The notes below the pieces were generated by a model. It saw only the letters and a list, made by a program, of their open reading frames with translations. It did no database searches and was not told the DNA's origin. Positions 24,249 to 32,960 of a stretch of 64,000 nt of DNA are shown piece after piece (positions within the stretch are counted from its first letter, which is position 1; each line of letters starts with the position of its first letter). A program made the position numbers and the translations under genes. Source of the DNA: Ruminococcaceae bacterium D5 (GTDB taxonomy: Bacteria > Bacillota > Clostridia > Oscillospirales > Ruminococcaceae). The stretch spans positions 23,139 through 87,138 of the forward strand of contig FORK01000015.1 in the NCBI GenBank assembly GCA_900113995.1, given 5' to 3'.

Positions 24249-24262
24249 AGGAGGGGCACCCG

Positions 24263-24682
24263 ATGCTGATTGGTGAATACCGGCACAGCCTTGATCCCAA
24301 GGGCAGGGTGAACTTTCCCGCCAAGCTTCGCGAGGACCTGGGCGACTCCTTCATCATTTGCAAGGGGCTGGACAACTGCCTCTATGTCTATCGCATGAGC
24401 GAGTGGGACAAGCTGGTTGAAAAAACTTCCGCCCTCCCCTCCAGCAAGGCGCGCACCATCCAGCGTTTTTTCTTCGCCAGCGCCGTCTGCTGTGAGCCGG
24501 ACAAGCAGGGCCGGGTGCTCATTCCGCAGACGCTGCGGGATTATGCCGGCCTGACCGGAGAGATCGCCGTCATCGGCGTCTCGACCCGCGCCGAAATCTG
24601 GGACAGCGCCCGCTGGGACGAGGCGAACGCCGCCCTCACCAGCGAATCGGTTGCCGAAACGATGGAGGAGCTCGGCTTTTAA
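24263..24682 (+). CDS. mraZ: transcriptional regulator MraZ
   Basis: A 139-residue MraZ with two AbrB-like halves: 'GEYRHSLDPKGRVNFPAKLRE.LGDSFIICKGLDNCLYVY' (residues about 4-42) and 'FFASAVCCEPDKQGRVLIPQTLRDYAGL' (about 71-98). Each half carries the D.KGR(V).(I)P motif. It represses the cluster by binding the repeats just upstream. AAAGGAGG precedes ATG 24263. First gene of the dcw operon. Confidence 0.96.
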   Translation: MLIGEYRHSLDPKGRVNFPAKLREDLGDSFIICKGLDNCLYVYRMSEWDKLVEKTSALPSSKARTIQRFFFASAVCCEPDKQGRVLIPQTLRDYAGLTGEIAVIGVSTRAEIWDSARWDEANAALTSESVAETMEELGF

Positions 24683-24694
24683 GGGAGAGAATCC

Positions 24695-25627
24695 ATGGAA
24701 TTTTCACATGTTTCCGTTCTGCTGCATGAGACCATTGAAAGTCTCAACATCCGGCCGGATGGCGTCTATATCGACGGCACCGCCGGGGGCGCGGGACACT
24801 CCTGCGAAATTGCTTCCCGCCTCACCACCGGACGGCTCATCGCCATCGACAAGGACCCCGACGCGATCCGCGCCGCAGCCGCCCGTCTCGCCCCCTTTCC
24901 TCAGGCCCGCGTGGTCCGGGAGGACTTCCGCAATCTCCGCGCCGTGGCCGAAGCGCAGGGCATCCTCCGCGCCGACGGAATCCTGCTCGATCTGGGGGTG
25001 TCCTCCCAGCAGCTCGACGACGCCGCCCGCGGCTTTTCCTACCACAGCGACGCGCCACTCGATATGCGGATGTCCCAGTCCGGTATGAGCGCCTACGATT
25101 TGGTCAACGGATACGACGAGCAGTCGATTATCAGAATTCTGCGCGACTACGGCGAAGAACGCTTTGCCGCAAGGATCGCAAGGGCGATCGTACAGGCGCG
25201 CAGTTCCCGCCCCATCGAAACCACCCTTCAGCTCGCGGAGCTGATCAAAGAAGCTATTCCCGCGGCGACCCGGCGCGAAGGCGGCCATCCCGCCAAGCGC
25301 AGCTTTCAGGCCATCCGCATCGAGGTCAATGGAGAGTTGACGGCGCTCGAAAGCGCACTCGATCAAGCGTTTGACCTGCTATCGGTCGGTGGAAGACTCT
25401 CAATCATTACCTTCCACTCGCTCGAGGACCGCATGGTGAAGCGCCGGTTTGCCGTTTATACCGAGGGCTGTACCTGCCCCGCCGAATTTCCCGTCTGCGT
25501 TTGCGGGAAGACGCCGCGGGGCAGGCTCCTCGCCAAAAAGCCGGTCACGGCTTCGGAAGAGGAGCTCGTCCGCAACCACCGCAGCCGCAGCGCAAAGCTG
25601 CGCTGCATCGAAAAGATTAAGGATTGA
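24695..25627 (+). CDS. rsmH: 16S rRNA (cytosine(1402)-N(4))-methyltransferase RsmH
   Basis: A 310-residue SAM-dependent enzyme methylating C1402 of 16S rRNA. Seen: 'HVSVLLHETIE' start, 'YIDGTAGGAGHS' SAM motif I (residues about 27-38), 'GRLIAIDKDPDAI', 'GILLDLGVSSQQLDDAARGFSY', 'LDMRMSQ', 'RSFQAIRIEVNGEL', and 'IITFHSLEDRMVKR' (split for length). Full length. Second gene of the cluster, 12 bp after mraZ. Confidence 0.97.
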   Translation: MEFSHVSVLLHETIESLNIRPDGVYIDGTAGGAGHSCEIASRLTTGRLIAIDKDPDAIRAAAARLAPFPQARVVREDFRNLRAVAEAQGILRADGILLDLGVSSQQLDDAARGFSYHSDAPLDMRMSQSGMSAYDLVNGYDEQSIIRILRDYGEERFAARIARAIVQARSSRPIETTLQLAELIKEAIPAATRREGGHPAKRSFQAIRIEVNGELTALESALDQAFDLLSVGGRLSIITFHSLEDRMVKRRFAVYTEGCTCPAEFPVCVCGKTPRGRLLAKKPVTASEEELVRNHRSRSAKLRCIEKIKD

Positions 25628-25663
25628 CGATACAACATACAACCTTGAAAGGAGGGCCGACCG

Positions 25664-26152
25664 ATGGCACAAGGCAGCGCCGCCTATGATTTTGACCGGC
25701 TTGAACAGCATTACGCCACCGCGGGCGCGCCCCGGGTCAAGCAGCCGCCCGAACTTCGGGTGGTGGAAAACCGCGGCCGCCGCGAACGCGCCGCTTTCTG
25801 GAAAGGCGCAGCAACCTTTATCCTGATTCTCGGGGTGGTCTGCGCCATTCTCTACAACAACGTCCAGCTCACCGAGCTGACCAGCCAGATTGAAAAGACC
25901 CGGTCGCAGCTTGAGGCTCTCGAAAACGACTACCGGCTGATGCAGGTCAAAATCGAAAGCAGCACCTCGCTGCGCACTGTGCAGGAAATTGCCGAAACCG
26001 AACTCGGAATGGCCAAGGCCGAAAGCTATCAGGTGGAGTATATCAACCTCGGCGAAGGAGACCGCGTGGTGCTTGCCCGCGCCCACGAGCCGCGGCTCAA
26101 CGACCGGATTCGCCATGCCTGGCGCAGTCTTTTGGAATACCTCGGCGTCTGA
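25664..26152 (+). CDS. ftsL: cell division protein FtsL
   Basis: A 162-residue bitopic protein: cytoplasmic N-terminus of about 45 residues, one membrane segment (about 48-66, FILILGVVCAILYNNVQLTE), then a coiled coil 'LTSQIEKTRSQLEALENDYRLMQVKIES' and 'AETELGMAKAESYQVEYINL'. That layout and the place between rsmH and the PBP identify FtsL. It bridges FtsQ/DivIB with the FtsW-PBP synthase. AAAGGAGG precedes ATG 25664. Confidence 0.9.
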   Translation: MAQGSAAYDFDRLEQHYATAGAPRVKQPPELRVVENRGRRERAAFWKGAATFILILGVVCAILYNNVQLTELTSQIEKTRSQLEALENDYRLMQVKIESSTSLRTVQEIAETELGMAKAESYQVEYINLGEGDRVVLARAHEPRLNDRIRHAWRSLLEYLGV

Positions 26153-26565
26153 GACAATAAAATGATTACAACCCCCCTCCCCTCCCGGTTAAGGCAGCCG
26201 AGGGGCAAACGGGAACATGGACAAAAAAATGAACGGCACGCAAACAAAGCGACGGAGAGTTAAGTCAACCATGCCTTAACTCTTCCTTTCTTTTTCCGGG
26301 GGATTCGACCTTTCTCGCCATACAATCCCCACCGGGGCAGGGCGTGCTGCGGGAGCAAAAAGAGCCCTTGCAATTCTGCCGACGGCACACAATACAGCGG
26401 GGGCAAGCCACGCCGCGGGCGCGGGGAATATCCCGTATGACGCGGAAATTTGAAGCAGGGCGCGGGGAATACCCCGTATGACGCGGAAATTTGAAGCAGA
26501 GCGCGCCGCGGGCGCAAAGAGAACCGCGTCCGGTTTTCCAAACCATAACAGCATCAGGAGGCAGC
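26153..26565. repeat. 413-bp gene-free stretch with two copies of a 41-bp repeat
   Basis: 26417-26457 and 26458-26498 are adjacent copies of one 41-bp unit (starts GGGCGCGGGGAATA, ends GAAATTTGAAGCA) with one mismatch. Each contains a small CGGGG-AATA-CCCCG hairpin. The rest, including a poly-A and G-rich stretch near 26170-26260, has no gene or terminator I can support. It interrupts the otherwise tight division cluster. Confidence 0.85.
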
Positions 26566-28923
26566 ATGATCCAAGTTCAGTCCAGCCGGCGCATGAAAAT
26601 TAAAATGAATATTGTCCTGGCTCTGCTTGTGCTGGTGGGGTTCGGCGTGCTGATCGGACGGCTTTACCAGCTCCAGCTCGTCGATGGCGAGATGTATCAG
26701 GCCAAGGCTCTCAAGCAGCAGCTGAGGCCGACCGCCATCTCTGCCCAGCGCGGCGCCATCTATGACCGCAATATGAAAACGCTGGCCGCCTCGGCCACCG
26801 TCTGGACGGTCACCCTCTCCCCCGCCGAACTCAAGGACGCGGATCAGCTCTCAAAAATCGCCGATTTTCTTGCGCCGCTGCTCGGGGTAGAGCGCGAGAA
26901 GATCATAGAGCGCGGACAGAAAACAGCCAGCTATTACGAAATCATCAAGCAGAAGGTTGACGACACAACCGCCGACGCCATTCTCCGCTTCTGCGATGAA
27001 AACAAGATCAACTGCGTCAACCTCGTCGAGGACTCCCGGCGCTACTACCCCTACGGCAGTCTCGCCTCGACGGTGCTCGGCTTTACCACCTCCGAAAACA
27101 AGGGCGCCTACGGCATCGAAAGCAACTACGAAAAGATCCTCGCCGGAACCCCCGGGATGGTTGTCTCGGCCAAGAATGCCAAAAGCGGCAACATGCCCTA
27201 TTCCTATGACCGGGAATATGAGCCGGTGGATGGCAATTCGATCGTGCTGACCATCGATGAGGTGATCCAGCACAGCCTGGAACGGCATCTTGAAACGGCG
27301 GTCATCGAACACAACGTCAACAATCGCGCCGTCGGAATCGCCATGGACGTCAATACCGGGGCCATCCTCGGGATGGCGACCAAGCCCGATTTTGATCCCA
27401 ACGAACCGAATATCCTCTGCGACCCCAAGGCGATCGCCGAAATTGCAGCCTTTGACGAGCAGATCGCCGCTGCGTCCGGCGAGGAAGCCGAACGGCTCAA
27501 GTCCGAACGGCTCGACGCGCTGGGCAAGGCCCAATTTGCCCAATGGCGCAACAAGGCGATCAGCGACCCCTATGAGCCGGGCTCGGTCTTCAAGATCATC
27601 ACCGCCTCCATGGCGCTCGACACCGAGGTCTGCCGCCCCACCGGGGAATATTACACCTGTCCCGGCTTTCATATCGTGGCGGGGCGGCGCAAAGCCTGCT
27701 GGAAGGCCGCCGGCCACGGTACCATTGACTTCACCCAGGCAGTCAAATTTTCCTGCAACCCCGCCTTCATGATGATCGGCGCCAAGGTCGGGCCGCGCAA
27801 CTTCTACGATTACTTCGAACGGTTCGGCCTCAGGGAACCGACCCGCATCGACCTTCCCGGCGAAGCGGACGGCATTTTCTACGACTACGACACCCTCGCC
27901 AAAGAAACCGGCGAGGAGCTTGCCTCCTCCTCCTTCGGGCAGACCTTCAAGGTCACCCCCATCCAGATCTGCACCGCCGTCGCGGCGGCGGTCAACGGAG
28001 GCCGCCTGATGCAGCCGTATGTCGTCAGTCAGGTTCTCGACCCGGAGGGCAACATCGTTTCGACCACCGAACCGGTCGTCAAGCGCCAGGTCATCAGCGA
28101 ACAGACCTCCGAGACGATGCGCGGCATCCTCGAAAAGGTGGTGGGAGATCCCGACGGCTCGGGCAAGAATGCCTATGTTCCCGGCTACCGGGTCGGCGGC
28201 AAGACCGGCACCAGCGAAAAGCTCGACGCCAAGGAAGGCGGCGAGGTCACCCGCCGGATCGCTTCCTTTATGGGCATCGCCCCCTCCAACGACCCGCAGG
28301 TGCTGGTGCTTGTCATCCTCGACGAGCCCCAGATGCAGAACATCTACGGCTCGGTCATCGCCGCGCCGGTCGTCGGCGCCATCATGTCGGATATCCTCCC
28401 CTACCTCAAGGTTGAGCCGCAGTATACCGAAGCGGAGCTGTCCGACATTGAGGTGAAGGTCCCCTATGTCACCGGCGGAGTCGTTCATGACGCCCTCTCG
28501 GCGCTGACCGCGCGCGGGCTTTCCTACAAGCTGGTGGGAGATGGGGTCAACGTCACCGGTCAGATTCCCTCTTCAGGCACCGAATGCCCGAAGGGCACCA
28601 AGGTGATCCTCTACACCGACGGCGCGCAGCCGGCCGATCCGGCCGAGGTGCCCGACGTTCTCGGGCTTTCGGCCCAGCAGGCCAACCGCACCATCCTCAA
28701 CGCAGGCTTCAACATCCGGCTGATGGGGGCGGACATCGAAGGCAAGGGCGTTATGGCCGTCCTGCAGGATCCCCTTCCAGGGACTGCCGCGCAGGAGGGA
28801 ACCATCGTAACGGTAACCTTTGCCGATGCTTCCGATGCGTTCACGGCCGAGGAAACCTATGAAGCGATGCAGGAAAACTCCTCCGAACCGTCGCCGGGAG
28901 CTGCTTCTCCGGCCGGCGGATAA
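26566..28923 (+). CDS. penicillin-binding protein with PASTA domains (SpoVD/FtsI type)
   Basis: A 785-residue class B transpeptidase. One N-terminal membrane segment (about residues 14-36), a PBP dimer domain, then the catalytic triad motifs: 'YEPGSVFKIITASMAL' (S-x-x-K), 'SCNPAFM' (S-x-N) and 'GGKTGTSEK' (K-T-G). Two PASTA domains follow ('KVPYVTGGVVHDALSAL', 'EVPDVLGLSAQQANRTILNAGFN'). PASTA domains are typical of SpoVD and of Firmicutes division PBPs. Works with FtsW in septal peptidoglycan; which of septum or cortex cannot be told. CAGGAGG precedes ATG 26566. Confidence 0.93.
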   Translation: MIQVQSSRRMKIKMNIVLALLVLVGFGVLIGRLYQLQLVDGEMYQAKALKQQLRPTAISAQRGAIYDRNMKTLAASATVWTVTLSPAELKDADQLSKIADFLAPLLGVEREKIIERGQKTASYYEIIKQKVDDTTADAILRFCDENKINCVNLVEDSRRYYPYGSLASTVLGFTTSENKGAYGIESNYEKILAGTPGMVVSAKNAKSGNMPYSYDREYEPVDGNSIVLTIDEVIQHSLERHLETAVIEHNVNNRAVGIAMDVNTGAILGMATKPDFDPNEPNILCDPKAIAEIAAFDEQIAAASGEEAERLKSERLDALGKAQFAQWRNKAISDPYEPGSVFKIITASMALDTEVCRPTGEYYTCPGFHIVAGRRKACWKAAGHGTIDFTQAVKFSCNPAFMMIGAKVGPRNFYDYFERFGLREPTRIDLPGEADGIFYDYDTLAKETGEELASSSFGQTFKVTPIQICTAVAAAVNGGRLMQPYVVSQVLDPEGNIVSTTEPVVKRQVISEQTSETMRGILEKVVGDPDGSGKNAYVPGYRVGGKTGTSEKLDAKEGGEVTRRIASFMGIAPSNDPQVLVLVILDEPQMQNIYGSVIAAPVVGAIMSDILPYLKVEPQYTEAELSDIEVKVPYVTGGVVHDALSALTARGLSYKLVGDGVNVTGQIPSSGTECPKGTKVILYTDGAQPADPAEVPDVLGLSAQQANRTILNAGFNIRLMGADIEGKGVMAVLQDPLPGTAAQEGTIVTVTFADASDAFTAEETYEAMQENSSEPSPGAASPAGG

Positions 28924-29048
28924 CCGCCTGCTGTTAAGAAACAAAAACCGTCCTGAGGGGATGGTGCCTGCCTGTTTCAGGCTCCGCCGTACTTCGGGCG
29001 CATTCCCTCATCTGGATTCTCAGCATTCCCAGGAAAGGAGCAACTACG

Positions 29049-30575
29049 ATGCAGATGCCGTTATCCGCCCTTTTCGCGGGCGTTCCCACTCTATCGCCCC
29101 TGCCCGCTCTCGAAGCGGCGCACATCACCTCCGACACCCGTCAGGTTTCCGCGGGGAGCATCTTCTTCTGCATCCGCGGCTTCACCCACGACGGGCACGA
29201 CTTTGCCGCCAAGGCCCTCGAGCTGGGGGCCGCCGCCGTTGTCTGCGAGCGCAGCCTTGATCTTGGCGGGCGCCAGATTCTTGTGCCGGACACCCACGAA
29301 GCCTACGCCCTCTGCTGCGCCAACCTCTTCGGCAACCCTCAGCGGAGGCTCCGGCTCGTCGGGGTAACCGGAACGAACGGAAAGACCACCATCACCCATC
29401 TGATCCGCGACGTTTTGCAGGGACTCGGTCATAAAACCGGCCTGATCGGCACCATTGAAACCGACCTCGGCGGCGTCACCTTCCCCGCCAAATATACCAC
29501 TCCCGACCCGCTGACCTTTTATTCGATCCTCGCGCAGATGGCCGACGCGGGCTGCGAATATGCGGTGATGGAGGTTTCCTCCCACGGGCTCGACCAAAAA
29601 CGGGTAGCCGGCTGCCGCTTTGCGGTGGGGGTGTTTACCAATCTGACGCAGGACCATCTTGATTACCATGGCACGATGGAGGCATACTTCCAGGCGAAGA
29701 AGAGTCTTTTTTCGCTCTGCGACGCGGGAGTTGTCAACCTCGACGATTCCTACGGGCGGCGGATTGTTCAGGAGGCACCCTGCCCCATCAGAAGCTTTTC
29801 CACCTCGCAGGACTCGGCCGACTATACCGCCAAAAGCATCGAGCTGCGGGCGGACGGGAGCTCCTTCGCCTTTGTCGGCAGCGGTATGATTGCGCGGGTG
29901 AAAATCCCGGTTCCGGGTGAATTTTCGGTCTCCAACGCGATGGCCGCCATCGGCGCCTGTCTCGCGCTCGGCTGTGACCTGCAGAAAACCACAGCCCTGC
30001 TCGCCGGCTCCCACGGCGTTCCCGGGCGTTTTGAGGTGCTCAAAACCGGCACCCCCTACACCGTCATCCGCGATTACGCCCACACTCCGGACGCAATCGA
30101 GAAGGTCTTGTCGGCGCTGCGGGCCGTCACCCGCGGAAGAATCATGATTCTTTTCGGCTGCGCGGGCAACCGCGACCGAAAAAAGCGGGTCCACATGACC
30201 GATCTCGCGGCCCGGCTCGCTGATTTTGTGGTGCTGACCTCCGACAATCCCCGCAGCGAGGACCCGATGCAGATCATCGAGGATGCCAAGCCGGGACTTT
30301 TGCAGCACAGCACCCCTTATACCATTATCCCCGACCGCTATGAGGCGATCGGCTGGGCTCTTTCCCACTGCCGGCAGGGGGACACCCTGCTTCTCGCCGG
30401 CAAGGGGCACGAGGACTATCAGGTCCTCAAGCATGGAACGATCCATTTTGATGAGCGCGAGGTTGTCGCCGAGCTGCTTGCCCGGGGAATTTCAGAAAAG
30501 ACGGAGGACGAACAAGGTGGAACAGATGAGACTTTCGGAAATTGCCGGGGCGGTCGGCAGCAGCGTCAGCTTTGA
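29049..30575 (+). CDS. murE: UDP-MurNAc-tripeptide synthetase MurE
   Basis: A 508-residue Mur ligase adding the third amino acid of the stem peptide in the cytoplasm. Seen: 'ITSDTRQVSAGSIFFCIRG', ATP loop 'GVTGTNGKTT' (residues about 105-114), 'TTPDPLTFY', 'MEVSSHGLDQKRV', 'TNLTQDHLDYHG', 'DYAHTPDAIEKVL', and 'TSDNPRSEDP'. The DNPR motif marks meso-diaminopimelate-adding enzymes. The C-terminus extends past the usual end and overlaps murF by about 59 bp. AAAGGAG precedes ATG 29049. Confidence 0.95.
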   Translation: MQMPLSALFAGVPTLSPLPALEAAHITSDTRQVSAGSIFFCIRGFTHDGHDFAAKALELGAAAVVCERSLDLGGRQILVPDTHEAYALCCANLFGNPQRRLRLVGVTGTNGKTTITHLIRDVLQGLGHKTGLIGTIETDLGGVTFPAKYTTPDPLTFYSILAQMADAGCEYAVMEVSSHGLDQKRVAGCRFAVGVFTNLTQDHLDYHGTMEAYFQAKKSLFSLCDAGVVNLDDSYGRRIVQEAPCPIRSFSTSQDSADYTAKSIELRADGSSFAFVGSGMIARVKIPVPGEFSVSNAMAAIGACLALGCDLQKTTALLAGSHGVPGRFEVLKTGTPYTVIRDYAHTPDAIEKVLSALRAVTRGRIMILFGCAGNRDRKKRVHMTDLAARLADFVVLTSDNPRSEDPMQIIEDAKPGLLQHSTPYTIIPDRYEAIGWALSHCRQGDTLLLAGKGHEDYQVLKHGTIHFDEREVVAELLARGISEKTEDEQGGTDETFGNCRGGRQQRQL

Positions 30576-31890
30576 TGCGCCGGTCCGCTCGGTGGTGACC
30601 GATTCCCGCAAGGCCTGCGCCGGGACCGTCTTTGTTGCGATCCGGGGCGAGGCGCTCGACGGGAACGACTTTGCCGCTCAGGCGCTTGCAAACGGAGCCG
30701 AGGCCGCGGTGGTGGAACGCCGCATGCCGGGTGCCGACCCCGCCCGCTGCATCCTCGTCCCCGACGGAAAGCGGGCGCTGATCAAAATCGGCGGCGCCTA
30801 CCGCAGCCGGTTCCAAATCCCGTTTGTCGGGGTGACCGGCAGTGTCGGCAAGACCACCACCAAGGAATTCATCCATGCAGTACTTTCCGCAAAATACCAC
30901 ACTTTGAAAAATGAGGGCAACCAGAACAACGAGATCGGCGTTCCGAACACCCTCTTCAACCTCACTCCCCGCCACGAGACCGCCGTCATCGAGATGGGAA
31001 TGAGCGGCTTCGGGGAAATCCGCGACCTCACCCTTGCCGTCCGGCCGTCGGTCGGGGTCATCACCTCGATCGGTGTTTCTCACATTGAAATGCTCGGCAG
31101 CCGGGAAAACATCCTCAAGGCGAAGCTCGAGCTGCTGGAAGGAATGCCGGACGGTGCGCCGCTGCTGCTCTGCGGGGATAACGATCTGCTCGCCGCGGTG
31201 TGCTCCGACCGGCTGCGCGTCTGCCGCTACGGAATGGAAAATCAGGACTGTCAAATCCGCGCGGTGAACGTCGAACAGCATGGAGAGGACAGCACATCCT
31301 TTGTCATCGCCTCCCCCTGGGGAAGCCATACCGCCTCGATTCCGATCATTGGACGGCACAATGTCCTCGATGCGCTCGCCGCCTTCGGAACCGGCTGCCT
31401 GCTCGGGATCGAGCCTGCCGCTGCCGCCGCCGCGCTTTCCTCCTACCGTTCCACCGGGATGCGGCAGAAGCAGGTGCCCTGGCACGGAGCCACCATCGTC
31501 GAGGACTGCTACAACTGTTCACCCGACTCGCTGCGCGCCGCCGCGCTGACCCTCGCCGCTTATCCCTGCCGGGGCAAGCGGGTTCTCGTTCTTTCGGATA
31601 TGCTCGAGCTCGGCGAAAACGCCGCTGCGATGCACCGGGAATGCGGCGCCTTTATCGCGCGGCAGGAAATCGACCTTCTGATGGCCTGCGGCCCTCTCTC
31701 GTCCGACACCATCGAAGGCGCCGACCGGGCGGGGATGGAGCGGTGCTGCCACTACCCCGACCAGTCCTCGATGGCGGAGGCGCTGCTTCATGCGATCCGC
31801 CCCGGAGATGTGGTCTGGTTCAAAGCCAGCCGCGGCATGAAGCTCGAAGATGTGATCCATACTCTCTACCGGAAGGGGGAATCGCTTTGA
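30517..31890 (+). CDS. murF: UDP-MurNAc-tripeptide-D-alanyl-D-alanine ligase MurF
   Basis: A 457-residue Mur ligase adding D-Ala-D-Ala to complete UDP-MurNAc-pentapeptide. Seen: 'VVTDSRKACAGTVFVAIRGE', ATP loop 'GVTGSVGKTTTKEFI', 'NNEIGVPNTLFNL', 'VIEMGMSGFGEI', 'ITSIGVSHIEMLGSRENI', and 'DCYNCSPDSLRAAALTL'. The GTG at 30517 with GGAGG 9 bases upstream gives the common family start MEQMRLSEIAGAVG; ATG 30526 is the alternative. It overlaps murE and mraY. Confidence 0.94.
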   Translation: MEQMRLSEIAGAVGSSVSFDAPVRSVVTDSRKACAGTVFVAIRGEALDGNDFAAQALANGAEAAVVERRMPGADPARCILVPDGKRALIKIGGAYRSRFQIPFVGVTGSVGKTTTKEFIHAVLSAKYHTLKNEGNQNNEIGVPNTLFNLTPRHETAVIEMGMSGFGEIRDLTLAVRPSVGVITSIGVSHIEMLGSRENILKAKLELLEGMPDGAPLLLCGDNDLLAAVCSDRLRVCRYGMENQDCQIRAVNVEQHGEDSTSFVIASPWGSHTASIPIIGRHNVLDALAAFGTGCLLGIEPAAAAAALSSYRSTGMRQKQVPWHGATIVEDCYNCSPDSLRAAALTLAAYPCRGKRVLVLSDMLELGENAAAMHRECGAFIARQEIDLLMACGPLSSDTIEGADRAGMERCCHYPDQSSMAEALLHAIRPGDVVWFKASRGMKLEDVIHTLYRKGESL

Positions 31891-32897
31891 ACGGATATTT
31901 CGTCCTGGCAGCGGCCGCCTCCTTCGGTGTGACCGCCCTGCTCGGGCTCTGGCTGATCCCCTTTCTCCGCAGGCTCAAATATGGCCAGACGATCCTTGAG
32001 ATCGGCCCGGCCTGGCACAAAAACAAGCAGGGAACCCCCACCATGGGCGGGCTGATGTTCATCGCGGGAGTCCTCTGTGCGGTTGCCTCCTCCTTTTCGG
32101 CGGCTCTGCTCGCGCATCCTGAACTTGCCCAGGGCTACCACCGGATTCTCAACACCCGGCTGGTTGCGGGGTTGCTGATGGCGGTCGGCTTCTCGCTCAT
32201 CGGCTTTGCCGACGACTATGTTAAGGTTGCCAAAAAGCAGAACCTCGGCCTGACCCCCGGGCAGAAGCTCGTCGTCCAGTTTCTTGTCGCCATCCTCTAT
32301 CTCTGGAGCCTGATCGCCGCCGGAGACACCTCGACGGTGCTGTTTATCCCCTTCTTCGGCCAGCTTGCCCTTGCGCCCTGGCTTTACTACCCCCTCTGCG
32401 CGGTGGGAATCGTCTATATCGTGAACTCGGTCAACCTGACCGACGGACTCGACGGACTCGCGGCTTCGGTGACGGCGATGGCCTCCTTCGGTTTTCTCGC
32501 TGTGGCGATGCTGCTGCAAAATTTCCAGACCGAGCTTTTTGCCGTGGCGGTGGCCGGAGGCTGCATCGGCTTTTTGATCTACAACTTTTACCCCGCCAAG
32601 GTCTTCATGGGCGACACCGGCTCGATGTTTCTCGGCGGCTGTGTCGTGGCGATGGCCTTTGGAGTCGGCGCGCCGCTGCTGCTCGGTCTGATCGGCCTGA
32701 TCTATATCTGCGAATCTCTGTCGGTGGTGATTCAGGTGATCAGCTTCAAGACGACCGGCAAACGGATTTTTAAAATGAGCCCGATTCATCACCACTTTGA
32801 GATGTCCGGTTACACCGAGGTGCAGATCGGCTTTGCCTTCTCACTCATCACCGTCATCGGCTCGCTGCTGGCATTTCTCGCCGCCCGCGGCTTCTGA
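31887..32897 (+). CDS. mraY: phospho-N-acetylmuramoyl-pentapeptide-transferase MraY
   Basis: A 336-residue membrane enzyme making lipid I from UDP-MurNAc-pentapeptide and undecaprenyl phosphate. About ten hydrophobic segments, with 'HKNKQGTPTMGG' (residues about 44-55), 'GFADDYVKV' carrying the paired catalytic Asp, 'NLTDGLDGLA', 'NFYPAKVFMGDTGS', and 'MSPIHHHFE' near the C-terminus. The TTG start (31887) overlaps the murF stop; GGAAGGGGG lies upstream. Confidence 0.96.
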   Translation: MNGYFVLAAAASFGVTALLGLWLIPFLRRLKYGQTILEIGPAWHKNKQGTPTMGGLMFIAGVLCAVASSFSAALLAHPELAQGYHRILNTRLVAGLLMAVGFSLIGFADDYVKVAKKQNLGLTPGQKLVVQFLVAILYLWSLIAAGDTSTVLFIPFFGQLALAPWLYYPLCAVGIVYIVNSVNLTDGLDGLAASVTAMASFGFLAVAMLLQNFQTELFAVAVAGGCIGFLIYNFYPAKVFMGDTGSMFLGGCVVAMAFGVGAPLLLGLIGLIYICESLSVVIQVISFKTTGKRIFKMSPIHHHFEMSGYTEVQIGFAFSLITVIGSLLAFLAARGF

Positions 32898-32960
32898 TCC
32901 GCCGTTCTCCGGCTGCGCACAGCCCGATTCATCCGATTCCGAAAGGAGTGAACACCAACC

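Noticed and set aside
26851..28488. 545-codon minus-strand frame inside the PBP gene
   Set aside because: Shadow of a protein with all transpeptidase motifs.
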